From Nevskia sp043781855 (GTDB lineage Bacteria; Pseudomonadota; Gammaproteobacteria; Nevskiales; Nevskiaceae): a stretch of 64,000 bases of DNA. A program made the translations under genes and the position numbers. The stretch spans positions 46,316-110,315 of the forward strand of contig JAYWBB010000056.1 of NCBI GenBank assembly GCA_043781855.1. Reading direction: 5' to 3'. The notes beneath the pieces were generated by a model. That model did not search any database. It saw nothing but the letters and a program-made list of their open reading frames with translations, and was not told the DNA's origin. Below, piece by piece: positions 1 through 7,968 of this stretch; position 1 is the stretch's first letter, and each line of letters opens with the position of its first letter.

Positions 1-599
1 GCCAGCAAGCTGCGATAACGGCTTTGCGCGCTCAACGCGGCCGGCTGGCAGAGCTCGATCAGGGAGCAGTGCTTGCAGCGGGCATCGTTGACCGGCGCCG
101 GCAGGCGCGCCGCCGTCAGCATCTCGCGCACGGCGGCGGTCGCCGTCTCAACTTCTGCACGCAGCGCCGGAGTGATCATTACTTCGCGCCGTCGCCGCGA
201 ACTGAAATGGAAGATTGCGCCCAGCGGCACCGGCTTTCCCGTCATCTCCTCCAGGCACAGCGCCTGCGCTGCGAGTTGCAGATCATCATGGGCGCGCTGG
301 CGCTTCGGCCCATGCTTGTATTCCACTGGATAGGCGGAGCCGTCCCGTGCGAACTCCACCAGATCGGCCTTGCCGACCAGCCCGAGCCGATCGCACCACA
401 GGGGCAGGGCGCGCTCGATGCGCAGCGTGCCTTCAAGCGCTGCGCCGGGTTCGTCAACCAGCGCATGCACGGCGTTGCCGCGCGCGGTGTAAGCGTTGTT
501 CGCAAACACTTGCTCGACATGGATCAACGCACACTGGCGCGGGCAGTAGCTCCAGTGCTGGAGCGCAGAGATCGCGATGGGTTCGAGCGCGTCGCTCAT
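1..599 (-). CDS. cas4: Cas4 exonuclease, CRISPR adaptation (3' end off window)
   Basis: This is the Cas4 RecB-like nuclease of CRISPR spacer acquisition. The frame opens with MSDALEPIAISALQ and shows the N-terminal iron-sulfur cysteine in the SYCPRQCALIHVE segment. The nuclease core follows as GKADLVEF and VEYKHG (the D and ExK residues), then DDLQLAAQALCLEEM, then C-terminal cysteines in RCKHCSLIELC. About 199 residues are visible, nearly the usual length of about 200-220, and the gene runs off the left edge. It starts 4 bp after hicA on the same strand, so it is probably translated from the hicBA transcript and not directly from the cas7c message. cas1 and cas2 would be expected next, outside the window. 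Confidence 0.93.
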   Translation of the reverse strand, partial: MSDALEPIAISALQHWSYCPRQCALIHVEQVFANNAYTARGNAVHALVDEPGAALEGTLRIERALPLWCDRLGLVGKADLVEFARDGSAYPVEYKHGPKRQRAHDDLQLAAQALCLEEMTGKPVPLGAIFHFSSRRRREVMITPALRAEVETATAAVREMLTAARLPAPVNDARCKHCSLIELCQPAALSAQSRYRSLL

Positions 600-603
600 C
601 GGC

Positions 604-849
604 TCAGCTGTCGAAAATGCAAGTCAGCAGTTGCTCTCGCGTCCAGCCCTGATGCTGCGCAGCCTCCGAGAGGATCGCAGCCAGCGTGCCGATTTTCAGC
701 GGTACGTGAGCGGGAATCGTCAGATGGTGTTCCGTGGCACCCGCCAGCGTCAGCCGGATGTGGCTGCCGGTCTGGCGTGTGATCCGATAGCCGAGCTTGC
801 CAAGCGCCTTGGCCCGCTCCGCGCCGCCAAGATCACGCGGCAGCTTCAC
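604..849 (-). CDS. hicA: HicA-type mRNA interferase toxin
   Basis: This 81-residue protein has the HicA/YcfA double-stranded-RNA-binding-like fold signature: a KLGYRITRQTGSHIRL segment carrying the catalytic histidine in GSH, then HHLTIPAHVPLKIGTL. Family knowledge says it cleaves mRNA and is neutralised by HicB. Its start overlaps the upstream hicB stop by 4 nt (ATGA), and its stop lies 4 bp before cas4. That makes a toxin gene the immediate upstream partner of the CRISPR adaptation genes. No disruption is visible, so this toxin looks intact. Confidence 0.85.
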   Translation of the reverse strand: MKLPRDLGGAERAKALGKLGYRITRQTGSHIRLTLAGATEHHLTIPAHVPLKIGTLAAILSEAAQHQGWTREQLLTCIFDS

Positions 850-1055
850 GCGGCAATCACCTCATCGCGAACGAAATGCAGGCGGATCAGCTTCGGCGCA
901 ATGTCGGGCTCGAAGTGGCAGGCAACCGCATCGCGCACGTGTGCGTGCAGCTCGGGCAGCGTCTCTGCCTCCACGAAGATCGCTTGCCCGGCGGCGCGCG
1001 CCGTAAACCCGCCTTCCGGCGCTTCTTCGACGACAAAGACTATTTCGGTATTCAT
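846..1055 (-). CDS. hicB: HicB-like antitoxin (short form)
   Basis: This 69-residue protein resembles the partial RNase H fold of HicB: an opening beta hairpin (EIVFVVEEAPEGGFTARA), then LPELHAHVRDAVACHFE and a basic C-terminus. It lacks an added DNA-binding domain, so autoregulation, if any, would rely on the core or on the HicAB complex. It precedes hicA with a 4 nt overlap, giving the antitoxin-first order hicB-hicA-cas4. The promoter presumably lies in the 190 bp between this gene and the divergent vapB. Confidence 0.78.
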   Translation of the reverse strand: MNTEIVFVVEEAPEGGFTARAAGQAIFVEAETLPELHAHVRDAVACHFEPDIAPKLIRLHFVRDEVIAA

Positions 1056-1085
1056 GCGATGTACTCGATCTGCGAGCGCGCGCCT

Positions 1086-1216
1086 TCAGGATTTAGGTAT
1101 CAGCGTTACGCCCGATGCTACCGGCAATTTGGCGCCGAGGGTGATCTCTCGTTCATCGAAGCGCTGGTGATAATCCGGGTTGCCATGCCTGATTAACGGC
1201 CAATCGCCGGGATATC
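1086..1216 (-). other. Possible C-terminal coding remnant upstream of hicB
   Basis: On the minus strand this stretch reads open for about 42 codons and includes the well-composed segment HGNPDYHQRFDEREITLG, ending in TLIPKS and TGA. It has no good start codon. It may be the tail of a gene destroyed when the toxin-antitoxin genes arrived, or a chance frame. I do not recognise a family. Confidence 0.25.
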
Positions 1217-1245
1217 ATCGCTATCAACATGCTTGGAGTACTCAA

Positions 1246-1725
1246 ATGGCTGACCTCATGTTGCGTAACCTGGACGATGCTCTCAAGGAGCGGTTGCGCA
1301 TGCGCGCCGCGAAGAACAGCCGCTCAATGTCCGAGGAACTGCGCGAAATCGTTCGTGAGGCCCTTACCGGGCAGGATCGTCGCGTCGAATTCAAAAAACT
1401 TGCGGCTGAAGTTCGGGCGCTCAGCGCCGGCAAACCGCAAACCCCTTCCGAGATTCTGATCCGCGAGAGTCGTGACAAGCGATGCGGGCCAGGATGGTGG
1501 TTGACGCAAGCGTCGCCGCCAAATGGCTGGTCTCCGAGCCCGACTCCGAAGCGGCTCACGCTCTGCTCGACAATGAACTGCTGGCGCCGGATATCCTGTT
1601 CGGCGAATGTGCCAACGTTCTTTGGAAGAAAGTGCTCAGGAGCGAACTCGACGCTGCCACTGCGCAAACTGCCGCGAGGGCGCTGCTCGCGGCCAGCGTC
1701 GATACCTATCCGAGCATTCCTTTGA
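1246..1725 (+). CDS. vapB: FitA/VapB-type ribbon-helix-helix antitoxin, apparent stop-loss
   Basis: The first 79 or so residues are a clear ribbon-helix-helix antitoxin: MADLMLRNLDDALKERLRMR followed by SRSMSEELREIVREAL. Proteins of this type usually end just where the toxin gene starts. Here the codon at 1483-1485, inside the vapC start region, is TGC where a TGA would give the usual overlapping stop. The frame therefore reads on to 1725 through vapC in the wrong frame, adding about 80 residues of non-family sequence. The start at 1246 is chosen because homologous sequence begins there; upstream in-frame ATGs add only unrelated residues. Confidence 0.72.
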   Translation: MADLMLRNLDDALKERLRMRAAKNSRSMSEELREIVREALTGQDRRVEFKKLAAEVRALSAGKPQTPSEILIRESRDKRCGPGWWLTQASPPNGWSPSPTPKRLTLCSTMNCWRRISCSANVPTFFGRKCSGANSTLPLRKLPRGRCSRPASIPIRAFL

Positions 1726-1928
1726 TACCGAAAGCATTGCAGCTCGCGATCCAGGTCAAGCATCCGGTTTACGGCTGCCTCTACCTCGCACTCGCGGTGG
1801 CGGAGAATGCTCCAGTCATCACGGCGGATCGGCGACTGTACACGCGTTGCCAGCAAACCGATGCGCAGCCGCTGGGCTTGCGCGTTCATCTGCTCGGGCA
1901 GGCATCGCAGGAGCCTGCGGTTCACTAA
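1482..1928 (+). CDS. vapC: VapC-like PIN-domain toxin with a substituted catalytic Asp
   Basis: This 148-residue PIN-domain protein shows the first acidic residue in VVDASVAAKWL (D8), the second in LFGECANVLW (E42) and the C-terminal ITADRRLY (D116). The canonical motif HPVYDCLYLALA reads HPVYGCLYLALA here: codon 98 at 1773-1775 is GGC, one base from GAC. That aspartate normally helps bind the catalytic metal, so the RNase is probably weak or dead (inference). The gene is convergent with cas7c, and the two stop codons overlap by 4 bp. Together with the vapB stop-loss this looks like a decaying module. Confidence 0.85.
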   Translation: MRARMVVDASVAAKWLVSEPDSEAAHALLDNELLAPDILFGECANVLWKKVLRSELDAATAQTAARALLAASVDTYPSIPLIPKALQLAIQVKHPVYGCLYLALAVAENAPVITADRRLYTRCQQTDAQPLGLRVHLLGQASQEPAVH

Positions 1929-2824
1929 AACCCTTCAATGATTTCTGGGACGAGCTCGTCGAGTTCACTTATTTTAATTGATCCATTTACGTTAACGGTA
2001 AGGGACCGGTGTACCTTCGCCGACGAGTGCTGCCCTGCCTTGCAATTGTGTTTCCACCAAATCACCTTGAGCACTTCCATACTGCCATCAGGCCGCGCTG
2101 AGGACGCGTCGTTCTCGAAGAGTTTTGGAAGCAATGCCTTGATAATTTCGGCATCGTCGTCGCAAAAACCAGTGCGTTCGGCTAGTTGCGGATTGATGCT
2201 GCCGAAGCAGACATAGATGCCATGATCTACACGGTGTTTCATGCCCATCTGATCCGACTGCCGCTTTTCACCGTCTCCCTCCAGGCTTGTGCTCTTGACG
2301 ATCTGTACGCTCTCAACGTCGATGCGTTCCACGCTGAAAGCCGACTGTATCGTGACTGGTCCTCGTACCGGGATTGATACGCCGTCGCCGTCACGCGCGC
2401 TGCTTGTTTCACCAGTCTCGCCTTTACCTTTCTTTTGCTTCTTGCCTTTGAACGGGAATACCTGACCCAACGCACGGACATCAAACCATGTCTGACAGGC
2501 TTTTTTTACCGCTGCATCACGGTTTCCCATGAGCTCTGGCGTTAAGACAGCTTCGGCGCGAGCGCGGAGATTTATTGCACCATCAATGCGACGTTCGTCC
2601 GCCTGAACGAAGATCGCAAAGCCTTCCCGCTGGCCTTCGGCGAGTGACAAATATCTGTCGATAAGCCGATCTCGAACCTTGCGTTTGATGCAAACGTCGC
2701 TGACCTCACCGTAGCCAGAGTAGTCAGTTCTTGGCCTGTTGCCGTTCAGTGGATCACCGTTCGGATTGGCCTTGGCCACCTTAAAAATGAGGGCGAAGTC
2801 GATCTTGTGGTTCAGTGTTTTCAT
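1925..2824 (-). CDS. cas7: Cas7c (Csd2), Cascade backbone, type I-C
   Basis: This 299-residue protein is the crRNA-binding backbone subunit of the type I-C effector. The family signature appears at the N-terminus as LIFKVAKANPNGDPLNGNRP, with DVCIKRKVRDRLID just after and RGPVTIQSAFSVERI mid-protein. Length matches the Csd2/Cas7 family at about 280-300. It overlaps cas8c by 4 nt (ATGA), showing translational coupling. It is the last gene of the interference block; cas4 would normally follow directly but is displaced by toxin-antitoxin genes. Confidence 0.95.
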   Translation of the reverse strand: MKTLNHKIDFALIFKVAKANPNGDPLNGNRPRTDYSGYGEVSDVCIKRKVRDRLIDRYLSLAEGQREGFAIFVQADERRIDGAINLRARAEAVLTPELMGNRDAAVKKACQTWFDVRALGQVFPFKGKKQKKGKGETGETSSARDGDGVSIPVRGPVTIQSAFSVERIDVESVQIVKSTSLEGDGEKRQSDQMGMKHRVDHGIYVCFGSINPQLAERTGFCDDDAEIIKALLPKLFENDASSARPDGSMEVLKVIWWKHNCKAGQHSSAKVHRSLTVNVNGSIKISELDELVPEIIEGF

Positions 2825-3249
2825 GAGTTAATCCTTTCGCTGTTGTCATTAGTCGCGTCAATTTCCGGCTCGTCAGTCGTCTCGTCAGGCTTTTTCCATA
2901 GCTCTTGCCGTTGACAATGGAAACCAAGCAGGAATTCGCCCGTAAGTGGTGCCTCATTTATGAATTCGTCTGTCAGGAATTTGTCGTTTACGTTGTCCAG
3001 GAGTTGCTCCATTTGTATCAAAAACGTTTTTCGCTTAGCCCGCAGGCGCGCCTTGTACGGGGTTAGTGCCAACTCAATGATTCTCCAAGTCGAGAAAGGC
3101 CGATCTGCGAAGCGTTGCATCAGGCGTGCTGATGTCGTGTCACGCTCTTCTCCTGCAACATACAGCGCCCGGCCTTCAATATGGTCAGCGAGTGCCAGCA
3201 ATCTCCCGTACAAGTAGTCGCGAGTTGTGCGGTTCGGTTCTAATGACAT
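2821..3249 (-). CDS. cas11c: Probable internal Cas11c (small subunit) from within cas8c
   Basis: Type I-C systems make their small subunit from an internal start in cas8c (established for characterised systems). Here codon 494 is an ATG at 3249, preceded by a GGAG box with a 6 nt spacer. The predicted product opens MSLEPNRTTRDYLYGRLLAL and would have 142 residues, close to known Cas11c sizes. This is an inference from the internal ribosome binding site and the start context, not a separate reading frame. Confidence 0.68.
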   Translation of the reverse strand: MSLEPNRTTRDYLYGRLLALADHIEGRALYVAGEERDTTSARLMQRFADRPFSTWRIIELALTPYKARLRAKRKTFLIQMEQLLDNVNDKFLTDEFINEAPLTGEFLLGFHCQRQELWKKPDETTDEPEIDATNDNSERINS

Positions 3250-4728
3250 TTGATACTCCATTTCGGTGTGCCGGCCCCTGAATAGCGCGCAGGCTATGCC
3301 AAGGCACTTTTCCCACTGACTTTCGTAGCCATCTTGGGTTTTCTTAAAACTTATGCGGTGACTCGCATGTCGGACTGCAGACAGGACAAGGTCAGTCGGC
3401 AATGACTGTGCGTCGATGATGCAGGGCAGCAACCTTTCCAGCGTCGCCTTGAGCAACTTGGCATCTACGTGCGCCTTTCTTGATTTTTGGTCCCATCTCC
3501 CGAATGCAGCCTCCGCAATATCTGGCGGGGAAGGTGCGCCTGTGAACCTTTTGCCAGCGCCGAAGTTTTGCGGCCAGGCGCACTTCGAGTGCCAAGTTTC
3601 GATTCGCTCCAGAAACTCCGAACCCTTGAGTTCCCGGTAGTAGGTTATGGCCATTCGACCGGGCGTCGCCGAGTCGAGGCCCATCACAACAACCTCGTCG
3701 GTTGGGTTCAGATTTGCTCGGTAGCCGGCGATGGCTGATTTCAAGCGGAGTGCAAAAGCCTCTGACGTATCGCTCGCGAGAAAGCCTGCATCTGTGACAC
3801 CAATGGATGCACCGAAGAGTTCAAACGTCGAAGCGAACGGATCGGGCACTGGTGTCCCCGCGACTGCCCAACTCACGATGACTTGATCATCGTTTCGATA
3901 GCCCTGCCTGGAAATCAGCCATCTCAGCGCACTGTGGGCCTTCTGACTGACTTCAAATCCGACAGTGCAGGCCTGCCTGCCATAGTCATTTTTTCCGTCG
4001 GTAAATCGGCCCCGAAATGTATACCCGTCGAAATCATTGGCAGATATCAGTTTGCCGCCATCACCGGGATTGCGAACGAATCTAGGGTGGTTCTGACCTA
4101 TTCGCCGGGATTCACCGGTCGCCACGCAGAAACCTGTACGGCCGGTCCGTGTGAGGTCAAAAGCCGTCCAAGATTCGATTAACGCTTGGTCTTCCCACGT
4201 GCTCGAACACGGGTCGCCGACACGTTCAACTCGCCAACGTACGAATATCTTTCTATCCGGTACTTTTGCCTTCGTCCCCTGAGCGCTCTCAGCGGTCATC
4301 GGGAGTAGATCTGCTTGACCGAGATCGGACCATAGCGTGCCAGTCTTGACGTACTTCAGGATGGCTTTCGCCTTTGGGTGAGCAAGTGGCAATGCGCACC
4401 ATTCGTCCAACTGCGCGACAAATAATTTGTGGCGTTCGGGATCGCGATCAGGAAGGTCCGACGCGCAGTAGCTGAGTTCTTCACAAAGGGGATGAGGTGC
4501 AGGTTTGGTTGAGGTGCGGCCTGCTGACGATTCGGTGGCTGGAATTAGCGTCGGCCCTTCGATTCGTTCAAGTTTCCTGGCTCTGCGAAATGAACCGTCT
4601 GAATCGAGCACGATTTCGACATGCGCTCTTTTGACGATATGAGAAACGGGCCAAAGCTGACCGCCGGCAATCCCGGGCGAGTTGGCGCAATGGTCGTAAG
4701 TCTCATGCAGCTTTTGAATCCAGCTCAT
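2821..4728 (-). CDS. cas8c: Cas8c (Csd1), large Cascade subunit, type I-C
   Basis: This 635-residue Csd1-family protein is the large subunit that recognises the PAM and recruits Cas3 in type I-C. Recognition rests on the N-terminal MSWIQKLHETYDHC, the mid-region NDFDGYTFRGRF, the conserved SWAVAGTPVPDPF and VVVMGLDSATPGRMAITYYR segments, and position. Length is typical (about 560-640). It overlaps cas5c by 4 nt upstream and cas7c by 4 nt downstream. The C-terminal 142 codons carry a likely internal translation start for Cas11c, annotated separately. Confidence 0.94.
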   Translation of the reverse strand: MSWIQKLHETYDHCANSPGIAGGQLWPVSHIVKRAHVEIVLDSDGSFRRARKLERIEGPTLIPATESSAGRTSTKPAPHPLCEELSYCASDLPDRDPERHKLFVAQLDEWCALPLAHPKAKAILKYVKTGTLWSDLGQADLLPMTAESAQGTKAKVPDRKIFVRWRVERVGDPCSSTWEDQALIESWTAFDLTRTGRTGFCVATGESRRIGQNHPRFVRNPGDGGKLISANDFDGYTFRGRFTDGKNDYGRQACTVGFEVSQKAHSALRWLISRQGYRNDDQVIVSWAVAGTPVPDPFASTFELFGASIGVTDAGFLASDTSEAFALRLKSAIAGYRANLNPTDEVVVMGLDSATPGRMAITYYRELKGSEFLERIETWHSKCAWPQNFGAGKRFTGAPSPPDIAEAAFGRWDQKSRKAHVDAKLLKATLERLLPCIIDAQSLPTDLVLSAVRHASHRISFKKTQDGYESQWEKCLGIACALFRGRHTEMEYQMSLEPNRTTRDYLYGRLLALADHIEGRALYVAGEERDTTSARLMQRFADRPFSTWRIIELALTPYKARLRAKRKTFLIQMEQLLDNVNDKFLTDEFINEAPLTGEFLLGFHCQRQELWKKPDETTDEPEIDATNDNSERINS

Positions 4729-5450
4729 TCCAGTACCCCGAGCGCCGCCGCTTCCTTGTCCACCGGAAACAGGTTCTGGTCAGGACCGAAGGGCTTGACC
4801 GTCATAGTCCGCACGAATTTTTTGTGCCGACAATTGTCTGGTCGTTCAAAACGAATGATGCCGTCAACCATCGTCGTCGGTTGAAAGCGGGCATGCAGCT
4901 TCTCATCGCCTGTCTCGTCGGGATAGTCGAAGCCGTGGAACATGAGGCCGAAGGCCAACTCGCCAGCATCGTCAAGTGCGCCTGTTCCGGTACCAAACTC
5001 GCAAGGCTCGACATAAGCTTGGCAATCTCGGGTGCCGAGAAAAATATCCTGTCGGCCGCCGCGTTCAAGCATTCGACGAGCTATGGCGTAATGCTTGCCC
5101 TCGATTTGATCAACACGTAATGCGTCACGATGAGTGTTCCACTCAAAGTGAGCGCGCACCTGATATTCGACATCGGCGAGAAAGGTGTAGATCGCCAAGC
5201 TGTTGCCGCCGCCGAATTCCTGGGGCTTCGTTCCCTTGGTTTGTGTGCGTATGCGTTTCATCACACGCACATCGTCAATCAGCCAGATCAGTGTCGGCTT
5301 CCAGTAAATCGACTTGACCACGCCCTTCAGCGCTTCGTAGGTGGGCACATGGTACGAACATTTTTCCCCGCCGACTTTGGTAAGCGGGTCGGTGAACAGA
5401 GCGTACCGACCCCACACCTTGAACTCGATGCTGTTACGCAGGTTAGGCAT
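4725..5450 (-). CDS. cas5c: Cas5c (Cas5d), crRNA-processing endoribonuclease
   Basis: This 241-residue Cas5 protein replaces Cas6 in type I-C: it cuts the pre-crRNA and stays bound to the 5' handle. The N-terminus SIEFKVWGRYALFTDPLTKV and the segment VPTYEALKGVVKSIYWKPT are typical. The adjacent Lys-His pair expected in the active site is present (K119, H120 in QIEGKHYAIARRM), along with tyrosines at 38 and 49. It overlaps cas3 by 8 nt and cas8c by 4 nt. Confidence 0.94.
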   Translation of the reverse strand: MPNLRNSIEFKVWGRYALFTDPLTKVGGEKCSYHVPTYEALKGVVKSIYWKPTLIWLIDDVRVMKRIRTQTKGTKPQEFGGGNSLAIYTFLADVEYQVRAHFEWNTHRDALRVDQIEGKHYAIARRMLERGGRQDIFLGTRDCQAYVEPCEFGTGTGALDDAGELAFGLMFHGFDYPDETGDEKLHARFQPTTMVDGIIRFERPDNCRHKKFVRTMTVKPFGPDQNLFPVDKEAAALGVLE

Positions 5451-7968
5451 TTAGCGTCTCCATAAGAGAAACGGGTTCGGTAGCCAAGCCAAATTTATGG
5501 CTGTAGTACTCGTGTTTCAGGCAAAGAATCCGGGTGTCTGGCTTTACCTCGTGCACCGCTCCTGCGTCTTTCAATTTCTGTAAGACGTGCGGAAAAACAT
5601 TAACGGTATACTGCTGCGCTGCACGCATCAGGCTGAATTCCATCTCGACGTCGAACGCGGCATAGAGATCGGCGATGAGTTTCTGCCCTTCCTTGCCAAA
5701 AGGCACAACAACACCTTGCGTCGGCGCGTCTATCGCTTTGAAAGCCTTGGCGGCGGTCATGAAGGCTTGCCGCAAGAAGACGCCCGGTGCGACGCCCTTG
5801 CGCTGTCCGTATTCTCTGACGGCCTGCTCGTTCAGTGAAAGTAGATTGAGCAAGGTATCCGAGTGACCAATCGCGCTGGCTGCTACCGGGTAGCTCATGT
5901 CATTTCTTCGATCAAAGAAGTAGTACTGGTAGTAGCCGGCCAAGGCTAGCGGACCCACAATGTTGTCGCGGAAACGTGTCGGGTCTTTCGCATAATCGTC
6001 CAATACTCGATCAGCCTTGTCGCGTCCGATCAAAATGTCCGGCAGATTCGCGAGGCGCTCATCCTGCGGGTTGACGACATGTACAATGCCCGGCTCCGGT
6101 CGGCCATTGCGATTGCAGCGCCCAGCTGCCTGCGCGATTGAGTCCAGGCCCGCTGTGAAGCGGATGACGACACCGAAGTCCACATCGACGCCAGCCTCGA
6201 TAAGCTGTGTGCTGACGCAAAGAATAGGCTTACTGTCTTTAAGGCGCAGCCTGACGCGGGCGAGTTCCCGCTTTCGGTGAGCCGGACACATGTCGGTGCT
6301 CAGGTGGCAAATATCATCGTCCTTCAGCTGCTGGCCGCAGAGCCGGAACACGCTTCTTGCGGCATCTTTGGTGTTGACTATCACGAGGCAGCTTCCGGCT
6401 CGCTGCACTTCAGCCAGTGCAAGCCGTGCTACTTCATCATGACTCCAGCCGCCTGGCTTTCGCCCATCTCGAACCTCAACCCGCTTCAAATCGTCGAATA
6501 GCTTCTGCACGTCGGGCATAAGTTCGTGCTGTTCGGCCAGACGAATAGCACCCTTGTCCTTCGCGACGCGATGGAGCAGTGGTTGTGTCGCCGTGCAAAG
6601 TACGACAGTGCAGTTGCACTGGTCCACGAGAAAGTTGATTGCGTTATTGAACAGATGAACGCACTTGATCGGTAGCGTTTGCACTTCATCAAAAATCAGC
6701 ACTGCATTTGCCAACTGGTGCATACGGCGGGCACCGCGAGTGCCTGCCCCAAATAGTGATTCCAGGAACTGGACCATCGTCGTATAAACGACCGGCGCAT
6801 CCCAGTTTTCACAGAGAATCTTTTCGCGCCAGGTCTGCTGCTCTGGCGTGACGCTTCCATGGTGCTCGAGGACAACCTTGCCGTGATCGGCTGGCGCATC
6901 GCCAGGTTCTAGAATTGCGCGCACCACCTGTGCGTTCTGATCGATGATCGACGTGAATGGAATCACGTAAATGATCCGGTCTAGTTCGCGTCTCTGTGCG
7001 TGATGCAGAGCGAATCGGAGACTCGCGAGCGTCTTTCCGCCGCCGGTTGGTACCGTCAAAGTGTAGACGCCACCGGCGCGTTCCGCCGCATCCCGGCAAT
7101 GGTCGGAAATATCCCGACGCAATCCATCAATTGGATGTATTGGTGTCAGCGTACTCAGGTGAAACTCCAGACGATCGACCAAGATTGGCCACGTCACGTA
7201 CTCACCTGCAGGTCGGAAGCCTTTGGTTCGACTATGCTCAAAGTCCGCAGTGTCGACGCGGTCGGCGTCGATCAGGCAACTGAAAAGAAAACGCACTGCG
7301 AGTCCAACCTGTTGCAATGCGACTTGCGGCCCGGTTGCATTGTCTCCGGCGTTATTTGCAGCAATCCCCTTGATGAGTTTGTCGAGGGTCAAAGCGATTC
7401 CCTCGTCCCGGAGCAGCAGATTGGCGCGTGCCAGAATCCCCGCATCCGCGACTGAAGTTACTTCGTCGAGATGCGTTCGCTGCTGCGCCTTGCACATGCG
7501 TTTGGAAAAAACGTCCTCTCCAAAAGTTACAGTGTCGGCACCGACACAGTCGATCAATCCGGAGTGATGGGAGGCAACGCATAGCGCCAGTACTTGGGCT
7601 GCGATGTGCTCCCGCTGGTTCTTGCCGCCCAACTCGCGCCATATGTACTGGGCGCCAGCCGTCGAGTGATCGACTTTCCCCTTAAGCTGTTTCGCGTCAA
7701 CGTAATCATCTTCGTCTGAATCAACGAGGCCCAGTGCAGAACCAAGGTAATTTTGGAACTGTGCACTGTACTTGCCGAGGTCATGCAGCAGGCCAATTAA
7801 TTCGCCAGCAGGTGCCAAGCCGAGTTTGGATGCGAGTCTGCCGGAAAGTTCACCGACGTTTCGTAAATGCACATGGAGGGGCTGCGGCGTTTTGTCAAAT
7901 GCGCGCCAATGAGCAATTGGCAGTTTGCCCAATTGTTCATTCTTCGCTGACTTGTCGTCGGTCGACAT
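5443..7968 (-). CDS. cas3: Cas3 HD nuclease/helicase, type I-C
   Basis: This is the nuclease-helicase that degrades target DNA. The HD domain is N-terminal, with the HD pair in LIGLLHDLGKYSAQF (about residue 62). The SF2 helicase has Walker A TVPTGGGKTLASL, the DEVQ box in LIFDEVQTLPI, and motif VI QAAGRCNRNGR. I chose the ATG at 7968 (841 residues) over the in-frame TTG at 7974 because a GGAG box lies 8 nt upstream. The stop of the HIRAN gene overlaps this ATG by 1 nt, so the two are likely co-translated. Confidence 0.95.
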   Translation of the reverse strand: MSTDDKSAKNEQLGKLPIAHWRAFDKTPQPLHVHLRNVGELSGRLASKLGLAPAGELIGLLHDLGKYSAQFQNYLGSALGLVDSDEDDYVDAKQLKGKVDHSTAGAQYIWRELGGKNQREHIAAQVLALCVASHHSGLIDCVGADTVTFGEDVFSKRMCKAQQRTHLDEVTSVADAGILARANLLLRDEGIALTLDKLIKGIAANNAGDNATGPQVALQQVGLAVRFLFSCLIDADRVDTADFEHSRTKGFRPAGEYVTWPILVDRLEFHLSTLTPIHPIDGLRRDISDHCRDAAERAGGVYTLTVPTGGGKTLASLRFALHHAQRRELDRIIYVIPFTSIIDQNAQVVRAILEPGDAPADHGKVVLEHHGSVTPEQQTWREKILCENWDAPVVYTTMVQFLESLFGAGTRGARRMHQLANAVLIFDEVQTLPIKCVHLFNNAINFLVDQCNCTVVLCTATQPLLHRVAKDKGAIRLAEQHELMPDVQKLFDDLKRVEVRDGRKPGGWSHDEVARLALAEVQRAGSCLVIVNTKDAARSVFRLCGQQLKDDDICHLSTDMCPAHRKRELARVRLRLKDSKPILCVSTQLIEAGVDVDFGVVIRFTAGLDSIAQAAGRCNRNGRPEPGIVHVVNPQDERLANLPDILIGRDKADRVLDDYAKDPTRFRDNIVGPLALAGYYQYYFFDRRNDMSYPVAASAIGHSDTLLNLLSLNEQAVREYGQRKGVAPGVFLRQAFMTAAKAFKAIDAPTQGVVVPFGKEGQKLIADLYAAFDVEMEFSLMRAAQQYTVNVFPHVLQKLKDAGAVHEVKPDTRILCLKHEYYSHKFGLATEPVSLMETLNA

